Shown: positions 1 through 12,222, numbered from the stretch's first letter. The stretch: DNA of 64,000 nt from Plotosus lineatus (GCA_024760905.1 CM045735.1:12424749-12488748); one strand, 5' to 3'. Translations and numbers: made by a program. The notes: generated from the sequence alone by a model not told the origin.

Positions 1-345
1 AGCCTTCAGGCCATTATAGATGCCATGCCATCCATATGATTAAAAACCCTTCCGGAGAAAAGAACAGGAATGATGTTTTACTGCTGGAGAAAGTATTGTA
101 TGGTTTATGAATGTTTTCATTCGAATCTTTGTCAGTGGTGAATAATAAAAGGTTAAATAGCAATAACATTTTCGTTTTTGACTTTTCTGCATGACATCAG
201 TGTCCTGACTCATATGTGCATCATGAGGTTTTATGTGGAGAAAATGTGTCTACAATTCAAATGATAAACTCATTAATTTTACATTTATAGAAAAAACATA
301 TATGTTAACTTAGGATGACCTGAACATATTCACATTTCCGGAAGT
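1..345. other. No recognised feature
   Basis: AT-rich sequence with no exon-like stretch. An AATAAA at about 142 could belong to a gene upstream of the window, but nothing else supports this. Confidence 0.4.
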
Positions 346-688
346 CTTCTTCTTTTTATTTTGGCTGTTCCCTTTTTCTCACGGGTCGCCACAGTGAATC
401 ATCGCATGTTTGATTTGGCGTAGGTTTTTACGTCGGATGCCCTTCCTGACACAAGCCTTTAGCAAGAGGCAGAAACGCACTGACGGCTTTGCAGCTCCTC
501 TTTGCGAAAGTCAGCAATGGTTCTTTTACATGAACCTCTCACCAAAGACAGTGAGAGACATGACTGGCCTTTGATAACCCAGTTAGCTGCAGTGGAAGGA
601 CAATGACAACCTTGTGGAGAGTGGGACTCAAACCCCCATCCTTAGGATCAGCGATCCAGCGTCCTATACCACTCAGGGTTCCCAGATC
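346..688 (-). mobile_element. tRNA-derived SINE family A with RTE-type tail
   Basis: On the minus strand the tRNA-like head is at the right end and is followed by the family A body. The 3' tail at 346-470 (TCGCCACAGTGAATCATC on the + strand) matches the 3' end of the RTE LINE at 15305-15475 and 25840-25905. Confidence 0.7.
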
Positions 689-862
689 TCCGCTATTTAG
701 CAGAAGTCCGCTATTTTTTCAGCTTCAGGGGCCCTGTGGCCCCTTTGACAGCACCCCCCCCCCCACCAGCTGAAATATTTCATTTCCTCTATTTCGGAAC
801 CAGTTTCCTCTATTTTTTCAAAACCTTGCTGGGATTCCTGACTACTAGGCCACCACTATGCC

Positions 863-873
<11 letters not shown>

Positions 874-912
<39 letters not shown>
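874..912. repeat. (GT)n microsatellite
   Basis: About 19 GT units with TA-rich flanks to about 955. The surrounding 690-1360 shows no gene. Confidence 0.9.
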
Positions 913-918
<6 letters not shown>

Positions 919-1364
919 ATATACATATATGTTTGTATGTGTGTGTATAATATAAAACAAAACAACATATACCTTTGGTGCCCAGTAAAGCACTTTGCTT
1001 TAAGTGATTCATCGTTTTTTTTTTTTTTTTCTTCTTCATTTATTGTTCACAAGACTGTTCACCACCAGAGTTGTAAATGATAATCAAGATGTGGGGAAGG
1101 CTGTGTAAGCAGGTTGTATTACTAATACTGCAGGGAAGGAGGTGCTTTCAGGAAAAACCATTAAATGACTAATTCACTTTTATTACTGAACAGGTCAAAC
1201 ATGCGGCGGTATTACAAAATCAGAACTTTAAATGTAACGCCGTAACCCAATAACTGTTTGGACAGCTTGGAGAAATTGAGTGTGCTTTAAACTGTTCTTC
1301 CACCATCGGAAAACAAGGGGTGTGACTCTAATGTTGGGGCATGGTCTGGTCTGGTCCTTTCCGA

Positions 1365-4300
1365 GTCATAGATACAGATACAGATACAGCTTTATTAATC
1401 TCACAATGGAGAAATTCACTGTTACAGGCTCTTGAGGTACCATCAGTAGGGGGTGCAAAAATAGATACAAATACAAACATACACACATACATATATATTA
1501 TATAAGTAAATAAATAAGTAGATACATAAATAGTATAAATTAATAAACAATAAAAGAAAAGAATGGAGCAACTTTATAGACTGGCCTATATTAAAGTGTA
1601 ATGTATCTGAGGGCAGAGTAGATGGGTTGATATGGTTCACAGTCAGTGGGGTAGATGTGGTTGATTAAAGTGCACGGGGTTTTTATTGCACATAACCAGT
1701 ATTTTCACAGACAGTTACAAAGTGGCGTTGTACAGTCTGATAGCGGTGGAATGAACGACCTGCGGTAGCGCTCCTTCCTGCACTGAGGATGCCTCAGTCG
1801 CGTCCACTGAAGGAGCTACTCAGCCCTCTCTACAGTCTGGTGCAGTGGGTGATAGATGTTGAACAGGATGGATGTGAGCTTTGCAACTATCCTCCTCTCA
1901 CTCACCTCCTCCACAGAGTCCAGTGGGCAGCCGAGGACAGAGCTGGCCCTCCTGACCAGCTTGTTCAGTCTCTTTCTGTCCCACTCTGTGCTGCCTGGGG
2001 CCCAGCAGATGGCAGCGTAGAGGATTGCAGAGGCTACCACAGAGTCATAAAAAGTCCTGAGCAGAGGTCAGATACGCCGAAGGACCTGAGTCTCTCAGAA
2101 GATGGAGGCGTACTCTGGCCCTTATTGTACAGGGCGTTGGTGTTGTGGGACCAGTCCAGTTTATTGTTAAGGTGAACACCCAGGTACTTGAAACTGTCCA
2201 CTGTCTCAATGTCCTGTCCCTGGATGTTCACTAGTAAGTGTGTGTGTGTGTGTGTTTGAGTGTTTCTCCTGAAGTCGATCACCATCTCCTTCGTCTTACT
2301 GGTGTTCAAGCACAGGTGGTTGCGCTCACACCAGTCCACGAAGTCAATGATGACCGACCGGTACTCCAGCTCGTTCCCCTCAGACACACGGCCCACGATG
2401 GCGGAGTCGATCCGAGAACTTCTGGAGGTGGCAGCTGTTTGTGTTATATATGAAGTCCGAGGTATAGATGTTAAAAAGGAAGGGTGAGAGGGCGGTGCCC
2501 TGCGGTGCCCTGCTACAGACTACCACCTTTGACTTACAGCCAAGAGCCGCACGCGTACTGTGGACGGTTGGTAAGGTAGTCAATAATCCAGGCAGCAAGA
2601 TGCCCGTCCCACTCCCACGTCCTCCAGCTTCCCTCGCAGACGCATCTGGCCTGATGGTGTTGAAGGCGCTGGAGAAGTCAAAGAACATGACCCTCACAGC
2701 GCTGGCGATCTCCAGGTGGGTTAGTGCCCGCTGCAGAAGGTAGATGACGGCGTCTTCTACTCCGATGTTGGGCCTGTAGGCAAACTGCAGCGGGTCTGGG
2801 TGGGGCTCACCATAGAGCGGAGGTGTTCAAGGAGGAGCCTTTCCATGGTCTTAATGAGGTGGGAGGTCAGGGCGACAGGTCTGTAGTGGGCTGGTTCCTT
2901 CGCTTGTGCTGTTTTGGGAACCGAACCACACAGGAGGTCTTCCATAGGACGGGAACCTTCTCCAGGCTGAGGCTCAGGTTGTACAGGTAGCATAGTACCA
3001 CACAGAGCTGGTCTGCGAGGTCCTCAGCAACCTGGGACTGATGCCATCAGGTCCTTCAGATTTCCTCTGATTTAGTCGCCAGCTGTCTCCTCACCTGGTC
3101 TGATGTGAGGGAGAGGGGGCTGGTGTGGGCTGCAGAGGAGGGGATGTGTCTGTCGGGCTGTAGCAGTCAAGTGAAGTTGGCCTGGGAAGGGGAGGTGTCA
3201 GCTGGTCTGGAGACGTGTGAAGAGGAGGGGAACGGGAGGGTGCAGAGGGGAGGGGGAGAATCAAACCTGTTGAAGTAACAGTTTAGTTCATCCGCCCAGC
3301 GCTGGTCACCATCAGCTGTCCCTCTGACACTCTGCCCAAATCCAGACATGGTCTTTAGTCCTCTCCAGGCGTCCCAAGACGTTGTTCTGAGCCAGCTTCT
3401 CCTCCATCTTCTTCCCATAGTCCTTCTTTGCCCTCCTGATCCTCCACTGGAGCTCACGCTGGACCTTCTTCTGCTCCTCTCTGTCCTCGAGATGAAAGCC
3501 CTCTTTTCTTTGTTCAGGAGGACTTTAAGCTCAGGGTGACCCATGGGTGGTTGTTGGAGAAGCACCGTACCCTCCGTGTTGGCACAGTGCTGTCCACGCA
3601 GAAGTTCATGTAATCAGTGATACAGTGTGTGAGGCCGTCGATGTCATCACCAAAGGAGTCACAGAGCATGCTCCAGTCTGTGGTCTGGAAACAGTCCCTA
3701 AGCCTCTCATTGGTCTCCTCGGTCCACACTTTCACAGACCTCTTCTGTGCAGGTTCCTTTCGCACCCTGGGTGTGTATTGGGGGAGCAGGTAGACCAGGT
3801 TGTGGTCTGAGCGTCCCAGTGGGGGGAGGGGGGAGGAGCTGTAAGCGTCCTTCACATTTGCATACAGCAAGTCCAGTGTTTTATTGTCTCTTGTGGAGCA
3901 CTTCACGTATTGCGTGAACGTCGGAAGAGAGGCGGAGAGAGGGGCGTGGTTAAAGTCCCCGCTGATCAGAATCATGGCGCGGGGGTGACGAGTCTGTGTC
4001 TGATTAATGGCGCTGTGTAGACGCTCACACGCGGCCGCCGCATCAGCCGAGGGCGGAATGTACACGCAAAACACAATCACGTGTGAAAACTCCCTCGGTA
4101 GATAATATGGCCGCGCGCTTACCGCGAGCATTTCCAGGTCCCGCGTGCACAGCTGCTCCTTCACGTGCACGTTTGCCGGGTGGCACCATCGTTCATTTAC
4201 ATAGATCGCCACACCCCCTCCTTTCTTCTTACCGCTCTCAGTTACACTCCGATCTGCACGCGCGAGTGTAAATCCGTGAAGAGAAACCACAGAGTCCGGT

Positions 4301-4610
4301 GTAAGTTCATTCAGCCACGTCTCTGAGAAACACATGAGGCTGCAGTCCCGGTACTGCCTCTGCTGCCGGGTCAGCGCCGCCAGCTCCTCCGTCTTGTTGG
4401 CGATCGCGCGGACATTTCCCATGATGACAGAGGGAACACATGTCCTCCGCGTCTTTCGTCCCCCTCTGCAGCCTCTCCTTTTCCTCCGTATTTCCACAGG
4501 TACAACGGGCTTTTCCGCGTGAAGGAGGGCGGGGGCGCGCAGGCCGAGGAGGGTCTCACGTGTGTAAGACCTGCGTTGCTCAGAGCCGTCGGTGAATGAG
4601 TTTCCTGACG
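1365..4610 (-). mobile_element. CR1/L2-group (Rex1/Babar-like) LINE, degraded
   Basis: On the minus strand, 3514-4497 encodes an apurinic-type endonuclease with the motifs CFSETWL, GGGVAIYVNERW, ISGDFNH and RSDHNLV. Pieces of reverse transcriptase follow in changing frames: YRPVALTSHLIKTMERL (2757-2993), then LNTSKTKEMVIDFRRN and FKYLGVHL (2034-2396), then the C-terminal region (1816-2040). Several frameshifts and stops break it, including around the catalytic Y-x-D-D region near 2400. The 3' end at 1365-1400 has short GATACA repeats and a TTTATTAATC tail, typical of this group. The exact family is not settled. Confidence 0.8.
3514..4497 (-). pseudogene. LINE endonuclease domain remnant
   Basis: A 327-residue open stretch with the endonuclease/exonuclease/phosphatase fold motifs ETW, GDFN and SDH. 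The reading frame ends before the reverse transcriptase and the element is not autonomous. It encodes the target-nicking domain of the LINE at 1365-4610. Confidence 0.75.
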
Positions 4611-4727
4611 ACTTTTAGGACGACTCTTGGCAACCTGCCATGAAGCATAATAGCTTGATTATCATCTTCATGGAGGTTTTCTTGGCAAGGATAGTGCAGT
4701 TGTTTGTCATTGCCTTCTGTGAACCTA

Positions 4728-4884
4728 AGGGCAATTTAGAACAGCCATTTAACCTACTGTGAATGTTTTTGGACCGTGGGAGGTATGGGGAGAACATGCA
4801 AACTCCACACAGAAACGCCCTGGCCGGGAATCGAACCCAGGCCTTCTAGCTGTGAGTGCTAACCACTATGCCACCGTGCCACCG
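4728..4884 (-). mobile_element. tRNA-derived SINE family B (fragment)
   Basis: Minus-strand copy of the fish SINE whose head reads like GGCACGGTGGCATAGTGG and whose body has the GTTTGCATGTTCTCCCC block. Confidence 0.7.
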
Positions 4885-4984
4885 AGAATGTTGGGGCATA
4901 ACTGTATAGGTACTATTAAACCTTACATCACTCGCCACAAAAACCGAAATATTTAAAGTAATTAAAGGAAATGACACTGGCGTA

Positions 4985-5235
4985 GTGTTGCTTCAGGACA
5001 GTGCAGCCATCCGTACAGCACAGGTGACAGTAGCAGACGCAGCCCACTGTGGCTTTCATCTGTTGCTTTGTGCACCTCACTCGCCTGACCTGGTACCAGC
5101 TGATTTCTATTTGTTTCCCACACGGAAATGATTTTCAACATGAAGTCATCCATGTTGTTGAGGAATAACTGGAAGGATAACATGTGACCACCTTCTGCGA
5201 AAGGAAAGAAAGGATTGAATGTTGAGAGACTGGGT
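4985..5235 (+). pseudogene. mariner-type transposase C-terminal remnant
   Basis: The + strand reads HCGFHLLL-CAPHSPDLVPADFYLFP and then, after a stop at the conserved Lys region, EVIHVVEE and a tail of the RxxCI type in shifted frames. This is the third catalytic-Asp block (SPDLxPxDF) of mariner transposases. It is short and broken, with no terminal repeats found. Confidence 0.65.
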
Positions 5236-5528
5236 GCGTTAAACTTAAAAAAATAATTCAAGAACAGACATTCCTTTGATGTGAAGGTAGGTTGAGGTCT
5301 TTATAAAGTACAGTCATATATATATACGATACTTGGACAAAAACCAGGGCCTGATCAGTCTTGCCTGAGCAATGATGATTGATGCTGAGAGAAAAACCCA
5401 AAGCAGCTGATGACCCCAGATTACATCAGTGATGATAATGGTGCCCCAGGTGCATCACATGATGTACTATAAACTCATAATCATGTTGGTGCTTTCTCAG
5501 CATTTTACTTTTCTAGCTCTGTTCAGGG

Positions 5529-5820
5529 TTAGTGTGGCCTGGTGGTAAAGGTGCTGGATCACTGGTGCTAAGGTTGGGGGTTCAAGCCTCACTGTACCCC
5601 TCAGTGCAGCTAACTGGGTTATCAAAGGCTGGCCATGTCTCTCACTGTCTATGGCGTGAGGTTCATGTAAAAGAACTATTGATGACTTTCAACAAGACTA
5701 GGCTGCATAGCTGTCAGTGTGTTTCTGCCCTGCGATGGCCTGGTGAGCCATCCAGGGTGTACTGGGATGGGTGCCCGCCTCCCCGTGACCCGAATTAGGA
5801 TTAAACAGTTACAGAAAATG
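5529..5820 (+). mobile_element. tRNA-derived SINE family A
   Basis: Head with A box (GGCCTGGTGG) and B box (GGTTCAAGCC), then the family A body and an L2-like tail ending in AATTAGGATTAAACAG. Confidence 0.7.
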
Positions 5821-6560
5821 AGTCAGTAGGCTGCATAGCCGTCTGCGTGTTTCTGCCCTGCGATGGCGAGCTGTCCAGGGTGTGCTCTGCCCTCACCCGG
5901 AGTCAGCTGGGATGGGCGCCATCCTCCCCGTGACCCTAATTAGGATTAAACTGTTACAGATAATGAATGAATAGGCTGCATAGTCATCAGCGTGTTTCTG
6001 CCTTGCGATGGCCTGGCGAGCTGTCAAGGGTGTCTTCTGCCCTCGCCCGGAGACAGCTGGGATGAGCGCCAGCCTCCCTGTGACCCTAATTAGGATTAAA
6101 CGGTTACAGATAATGAATGAATAGGCTGCGTAGCCATCAGCAATTTTCTGCCCTGCGATGGCCTGGCGAGCTGTCAAGGGTGTACTCTGCCCTCACCCGG
6201 AGTCAGCTGGGGTGGGCGCCAGCCTCCCTGTGACCCTAATCAGGATTCAACGGTTACAGAAAATGAATGAATAGGCTGCATAGCCGTCAGTGTGTTTCTG
6301 CCTTGTGATGGCGAGCTGTCCAGGGTGTGCTCTGCCCTCACCCGGAGTCAACTGGGATGGGCACCAACCTCCCCGTGACCCTAATTAGGAATAAACAGTG
6401 ACAGATGATGAATGAATAGGCTGCATAGTCATCAGTGTGTTTCTGCCTTGTGATGGCGAGCTGTCCAGGATGTACTCTGCCCTTGCCTGGAGTCGGCTGG
6501 GATGGGAACCAGCCTCCCTGTGACCATAATTAGGATTAAGCGGTTCAGAAAACGAACGAG
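5693..6560 (+). repeat. Tandem array of a SINE tail, about 145-150 bp period, six units
   Basis: The block starting AGGCTGCATAG and ending ACAGATAATGAATGA recurs near 5699, 5829, 5973, 6123, 6273 and 6418. Each unit is the 3' half of the SINE that precedes it, so the array arose by tandem duplication of that tail. Units differ by scattered substitutions and a 5-6 base indel. Confidence 0.8.
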
Positions 6561-7037
6561 TGAATGAATGATCTCTGTTCAGCGAAAGTACAGACACAGA
6601 TAATATGTTGCAGCTGCTTCCTGTGGGATGACAAATTCCATAAAGAAGTGAGTAACATATTAAGGTGATCAGCTGAGGGATGGGAAAGTATGGGCATGAC
6701 TATTACACCGTTTTGAGAATTGAACCAGATACCCTGAGGATAAATCTCACTTTTATTGTTGCCAATATTGAAATGTGAGTCACAACAACCAACAAAGACA
6801 ACAAAGCAGGGGTGACTGCAACCTGAGGGACAGAAAGAGAAAAGGATGGATGTGGACGTGGGATGGATATCAAATATCAAAAATATCAAAAATCACTAAA
6901 TAAAAATAATTTGATATATAAAGATACAAAGGATTCGCACACAAGTAAATGAAACTAGTTCTTCTATTAACCCTTCAGCATGTGTTTCGTCCAAGCAATT
7001 AGAATGGATTAGAGAAAGAAAGAGAAAACAAACAAAC

Positions 7038-7128
7038 AGCATGGCAGTGATGGCCTAGTGGTATAGGGTGCTGGATCGCTGATCATAAGGTTGGGGGTTC
7101 GAGTCCCACTCTCCACAAGGTTGTGTCG

Positions 7129-7175
<47 letters not shown>

Positions 7176-7395
7176 ACCAGTGCAGCTAACTGGGTTATCA
7201 CAGGCCGGCCGTGTCTCTCACTGTCTATGGTGTGAGCTTCATGGAAAAGAACCAATACTGACTTTGTCAAGAGTAGCTGCAAAGCCGTCAGCGTGTTTCC
7301 GCCCTGCGATAGCCTGGTGAGCTGTCCAGGGTGTACTCTGCCCTCGCCCAGAGTTGGCTGGGTTGGGCGCCAGCCTCCCCGTGACCCTAATTAGA
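7038..7395 (+). mobile_element. tRNA-derived SINE family A with internal (GT)n
   Basis: Full head-to-tail copy. A (GT)n microsatellite at 7131-7172 has expanded at the junction between the tRNA-like head and the body. Confidence 0.75.
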
Positions 7396-7884
7396 ATTAT
7401 TGGGGAAAGTTATTGGGGAAATGAAAGCTTATGTCTTGTTTCGGATTTAGCTCCTCCCCCCCACATTCAGATAACTGATGCTAATCACCTTCAGAAGTCT
7501 TCTGTTCATGTGACTCATATTCATGGAATGTATTTGTTTTTCACCACCAACCATCAGATATTTGAATAGAAATAAATGTACAATTAAAATACAAATGTCG
7601 GCTGATAAACACATAAACTGCAGTCAAATAACTGTGAAAAAAAAAAGTGTTTACATTTATTTCAATGAGGCTGTAGACAGTGTACTGTACCAGATTAATG
7701 TGGATTTACTGGAACCCACGTGGCCTGCTGTGTGTTTATTTTGGGGAAATATTATAAGAATGATGTGATGATCGGCTCAGTGGGCAAAGCAGCAGGTTTT
7801 GGACAGAGTTAGAGTGTCATGTACACACAAGAAGTGAAGCCAGCAGGGAGGGACTGAACTCCACCGGAGTGCAAAAAGAACCGG

Positions 7885-7892
7885 GTCACGTG
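7885..7892. promoter_or_regulatory. E-box (GTCACGTG) upstream of fosl1
   Basis: A perfect USF/TFE-type E-box lies 205 bp upstream of the fosl1-like ATG, in a locally CpG-rich stretch (about 7860-7950) that could be the promoter or 5' UTR. No TATA box or serum response element was seen nearby. The function is inferred from position only. Confidence 0.35.
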
Positions 7893-8096
7893 CTTTGCTT
7901 TCATGCTCCGTCGGAGCGCGTGGAGTCGATTGAATGCAGCCGGTGGCGCGAGAGGTTTCCGTTCAGAGATTGAGGGAAATGATGAGATGAAAAAAAAAAG
8001 AGACGCGATTTTAGGGGGAAAACCCAAGAAAGAAAGAATGATGGAGTAAATGACTGGGTTTGATGGTCAGGATCATCCTGGAGAGCTTTTGGAGAG

Positions 8097-10249
8097 ATGG
8101 ATCAGAACCACGGGAGCGCAGCTTTCACTTACGGACTTTATACGGGCATGGCAGCACGACTGGACCCGAATCCCAGCAGCCAGATGCACAAGGTTGGTTC
8201 AATAAACTGAAAAAATGAAAAGAAGAAGAAAAAAAAGTAAATATGAATAAAGTTGGGGAATAGAGAGATAATAAAAACACCAAATATGCAAATATTTAAA
8301 ACTTTAATTAAACTTGGAAGAGACTGAATCTGGCCCGCCACTCCCACCCATATAAATAAATAAATAAATAAATAAAATAAAATCAATGCATAAATATTTT
8401 TCAGATTCATTGCTCAGTTCAATTCAATTTATTTGTAATTCATATTGTAGCAAAGTGGATCATCCTAGCAAAATCAACTTTGGTAATGAATTTAAGCTTT
8501 TATTATTTTTTATTATTAAATTAAATTTATTACACTTTTATAAAATGTATTAAATTTATTATTATTATTATTATTATTAAAAAGTTTTTCTATATAATGA
8601 TGATTTTTTGACCATCAAACTCATTTTACTCATTCATCATTTTCTATAACCGCTTAATCCTAATTAAGGCCATGGTGAGGCTAGTGACCATCGCAGCTGA
8701 CTCCCGGTGAGCCCAGAGTACACCCTGGACAGCTCGCCATGCCATTGCAGGCCTGACAGCTATGTAGCGCCTCTTGTTGAGAGTCAGCAATGGTTCTTTT
8801 ACATCAACCTCACACCATGGACAGTGAGAGACACAGCCGGCCTTTGATGACCCAGTTCGCTGCCCTGTGGGGGGACAGTGACAACCCATTGAGAGTGGGG
8901 CTTGAACCCACAACCTTAGGATCAGTGATCCAGCACCTCATACCACCAGGCCACCGCTGCCCCAAACTGATTTTACTGAAACTACTGTACATCCATTATA
9001 TATAAATATGGATTTGTTTACTTCTTCCGTCTTTACTTCAGATTTGTTGTTGATGTTTTTCTAGTTGGTCATTTTCCATCCGTTTTTACTTCCCTTTCAA
9101 TATTTTGCAGAATATCCCAGATGCAATCATATCCAGCCTTAGTGCTGATTCCGCCACATCCAGGCCGGATGATGAGTGGTTTCTTGAGTCTTCTCTAGTC
9201 TCAGAGTCTCCGGTCTCAGAAGCAACCTGCTCCTGGGACACCATGGCCTCGTTTCTACCCTCTCCACTGTCAACCTGCCCCTGTCTCCTGTCACAGTGTT
9301 TCAGTCCAGGGCTGCTCCACTCTGGGACACGAGGCAGATCTCAAGCTCCAGAAAGACAACACAGCATTCAGGTTGTAAGTTGTAGATTCGTTTGTAGCTA
9401 TAAATATTTCTTTGTGTGGTTTAAGGTTCGAAACAGTGAAAAGCAAAGGCGAGTTTTTCAATTGACTCATCCAGTTATGGTAAAGAGGGCGTGTGATTCA
9501 CACCTGAGTCACATAGGATCTCAAGATGAGTCAGTCTAGTAATATTCGCGCGGGATGCACGAGGGACACACTCGGATTGGATCCGTTGATGAGTAAGAGT
9601 AATATTGGGGGAAATTTTTACATGCTATATACGAATGTCCACTAGATGTCAGTGTCAGCATTCGCTTGATCTTACCATATTGCTTATGTAAATGTGGGAG
9701 AAGGTTTGGGAGCATTACATCACAAACTTTAACCTTTCTTTCTCTGTCTTTTTTTAAAAAAAAAGGATTCTTATTTTCAATTAACATTTTTTTTTTTTAC
9801 CTCTGAATCACATTTAGACATCTGTTGAGGAGTGCGAGAGGAGGAGAGCCCGCAGGGAAAGGAACAGAATAGCAGCGGCTAGATGTCGGGATCGTCGACG
9901 CATGCTTACAGACACATTACAAAATGTAAGTCTCATGGATAACATTTGCATTTTTAAATTTTTTTATATGGCTTTTAACCAATTGTAAATTGTCAACATT
10001 TAACAATTTGTTTAATGCCAACTTTAGATTTAATACAATATAATTTTTTCCCTGGTGACGCATGACACAGTGCTGTGTATGTGCTGCTAAACTCTTTGGC
10101 TTCACCTTTAGGAGACTGAGCAGTTGGAGGGTGTGAAGGCTCAGCTGGAGGCTGAGATTGCTGGGCTGGAGAGGGAGAAAGAAAGGCTGGAGTTAGTTCT
10201 GGAGGCACATAAGCCTGTCTGTAAGATGGTCAACCCGAACCCAGAATAA
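8097..10249 (+). CDS. fosl1: Fos-family bZIP transcription factor, fosl1 (Fra-1)-like, short form
   Basis: Four coding exons: 8097-8192, 9111-9374 (or 9371), 9818-9925 and 10112-10249. All junctions are in phase 0 with GT/AG borders and encode 201 residues. Exon 3 is exactly 108 bp, the usual size of the Fos basic-region exon, and carries [13 protein letters not shown]. Exon 4 carries the zipper with five heptad leucines and the motif [11 protein letters not shown], closest to human FOSL1 as I recall it. Fos proteins pair with Jun proteins to form AP-1 in the nucleus. The start is the first ATG of an exon with a good donor, and exon 1 and exon 2 are poorly conserved. The protein ends 12 residues after the zipper-end motif LEAH, so the C-terminal activation region of FOSL1 (271 residues in human) is absent. 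Linkage to fibp and efemp2 supports FOSL1 rather than ATF3 or JDP2. Confidence 0.85.
8625..8966 (-). mobile_element. tRNA-derived SINE family A in fosl1 intron 1
   Basis: Minus-strand copy with the L2-like tail at the left and the tRNA-like head at the right (ending GGCCACCGCTGCCCC). Confidence 0.75.
9463..9533. promoter_or_regulatory. fosl1: Cluster of three AP-1 (TRE) consensus sites in fosl1 intron 2
   Basis: TGACTCA occurs at 9463-9469, and TGAGTCA at 9505-9511 and 9527-9533. All three are perfect TGASTCA sites within 71 bp, about 90 to 160 bp downstream of exon 2. Mammalian FOSL1 is known to be autoregulated through intronic AP-1 sites, so an autoregulatory enhancer is the likely reading. 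A further TGACTCA lies upstream of the gene at 7511-7517. Confidence 0.6.
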
Positions 10250-10455
10250 CTACCGATCCTGTACAAGTTCAGAACTGAGTCTGCAGGTTCAGATCAGTTC
10301 TGGAAGCTTTTGTTTTGGTTTAAATTCAATGAAAGGCAATTTTTTTTATTACTGTGTTAAATGTAACTAACATTTTATCTTGCATTTTGTTTACAAATAG
10401 CACTGAATACTACATTATAATTACAAGTTTTACTCTATTTTGGCAGGATTTCCTG

Positions 10456-10486
<31 letters not shown>

Positions 10487-10582
10487 CTCAACAGTTTAGA
10501 ATTGATATAATCAATGTTTTAGCCACCCCAGTGTATGTCATATTGTAATACATGGTCAGCATGCCCTGGCATAGAATGATCT

Positions 10583-10588
10583 AATAAA
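10583..10588 (+). other. Polyadenylation signal of fosl1-like gene
   Basis: AATAAA lies 334 bp after the fosl1-like stop codon and is followed by a T/G-rich stretch. The 3' UTR between them contains a T tract of about 23 bases (10459-10481). Confidence 0.6.
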
Positions 10589-10589
10589 G

Positions 10590-11084
10590 CTATTTGTTTA
10601 TCTTAGTTTAAATTGTTTGTTTGCTGGTTTTCCATATTTGATATTTTGTGTAGACCACATTTTATAAGAGGTTCCTTTTCTCATCCAGTAAAAAAAAAGG
10701 ATCGATTTTCCCCAGACATTGCATAAACATTTGGGGAAAAAAGTTGTTTTTTATGTTTGTTTGTATTTTTTTCTTTTTGCTCACTGGGACTTAGTTGAAG
10801 GCCTTAAGTCTTGCCTTTTGCTGGAAAAAAAAAAAAACTTTTACAGATGCATCATTGTAGTAGGACAGTTCTTCTACACAGATGTGGCCAGTAAGTTCTC
10901 TTAACACAATAAAGATGCTTCGTGAATGTCTCAGTGTGTGACTGAATTTTATTTATTATTTATTTGCTATTATTTCTGTGAATTGTTAATTTAAAATATT
11001 TTTTTTCCTTTTTTTGATATGCTGTATTCATCCCACTGGGAAATTTTTGGCTCTGCATTTATTCTATACAAAGTGAACATGTGT

Positions 11085-11147
<63 letters not shown>

Positions 11148-12120
11148 TATCAGTGGGATGCAACCCCCCCCCCCCCCCCCCCGCGCCCCGGGCTTGGTTT
11201 AATCCAGATCTTATTATAAGGCAAAGCTGCTAGCCACTCCCCCATCTTGCCACCTGTTAACTACTTATCTGTTAACTGACTTTACTCGTGCCAATCCCTG
11301 CTGAGTTGAGGTGGGTAGTGGGGTACACCCTGAACAGGTCAATGTAGAAGTGCTGATGACTGCACTATACCATGGTGCTCTGTATCAGTCCTTGATGTAA
11401 TTTGTAAACACACTCATGTCTTGGTGAATATTTTTGCAGGACAATGCAGCCTCAGCACTGAACATAAGAGACACAGTCATACTATAGCAGCAGAATGGAG
11501 CAAGACATTTCATACCTTGAAAATATCTTCAGGATTTTATCCTGGTCAGGGTTTGCAGGCAGGGACATATGCTTAATGAGATGCCATCCCATAGCAGAGT
11601 ACTGTGTACATTCCTAGGGCCAATTTCACATAGCCAGCCCAATTACATCTTCCTGGGAGGTGGGTAGAAACAGGAAAAAATACACATGACATGTGAGCAG
11701 CCCATATAAGGTGAATCCCAAAAGTATTCGAACCCCATGCAACACTATTTGCACATATTTTCAACATTAACTCACTGCTTAAACAACTTTCAAGTTCTTA
11801 AAAAAATTGGTGCAAACTTTTTTTTTTTTTTTTCCAAATTGCACTCCAGTAAATTGTACAGAATGTAAAACATATTAATATTTTGGAGGGAAAAAAATAA
11901 ATGAAAGGTGGTGGTGCTGATAGATTCAGCAGCTCAAAGCTCTTCATAATTTTGTTATACTTTTGCGTGATAGGGATTTGGTCACATTGATAGATTTAAT
12001 TTCATTGCCTTGCTGAGTCATGCCAACCATGAATATGATATCAACTTTATCATACTTAAGCAGTGTGGTCATGATTTATTGGCAGAGTCATCACCATTGG
12101 GACTACATGCTAAAGCTTTT
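10590..12120. other. Intergenic stretch without a recognised gene
   Basis: It holds poly-A/T tracts, a (CA)n microsatellite at 11085-11144, a C tract at 11164-11182 and nothing exon-like. The CCDC85B gene that sits between FOSL1 and FIBP in human was not found here. Confidence 0.5.
11085..11144. repeat. (CA)n microsatellite
   Basis: About 29 CA units. Confidence 0.92.
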
Positions 12121-12146
12121 GGGCCATGGCGTCATCATCACCATCT

Positions 12147-12169
12147 TTATTATGATGATGATGATGATG

Positions 12170-12201
<32 letters not shown>

Positions 12202-12222
12202 TACTACTACTACTACTACTAC
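12147..12222. repeat. Compound trinucleotide repeat
   Basis: (GAT)n is followed by (TTA)n and then (CTA)n without a break. Confidence 0.9.

Noticed and set aside
1789..2175. Plus-strand open frame of 128 codons
   Set aside because: It is the antisense of the LINE reverse transcriptase region and has no independent support.
5693..6560. CRISPR-like array
   Set aside because: Units are contiguous, with no unique spacers, and derive from a SINE in a vertebrate genome.
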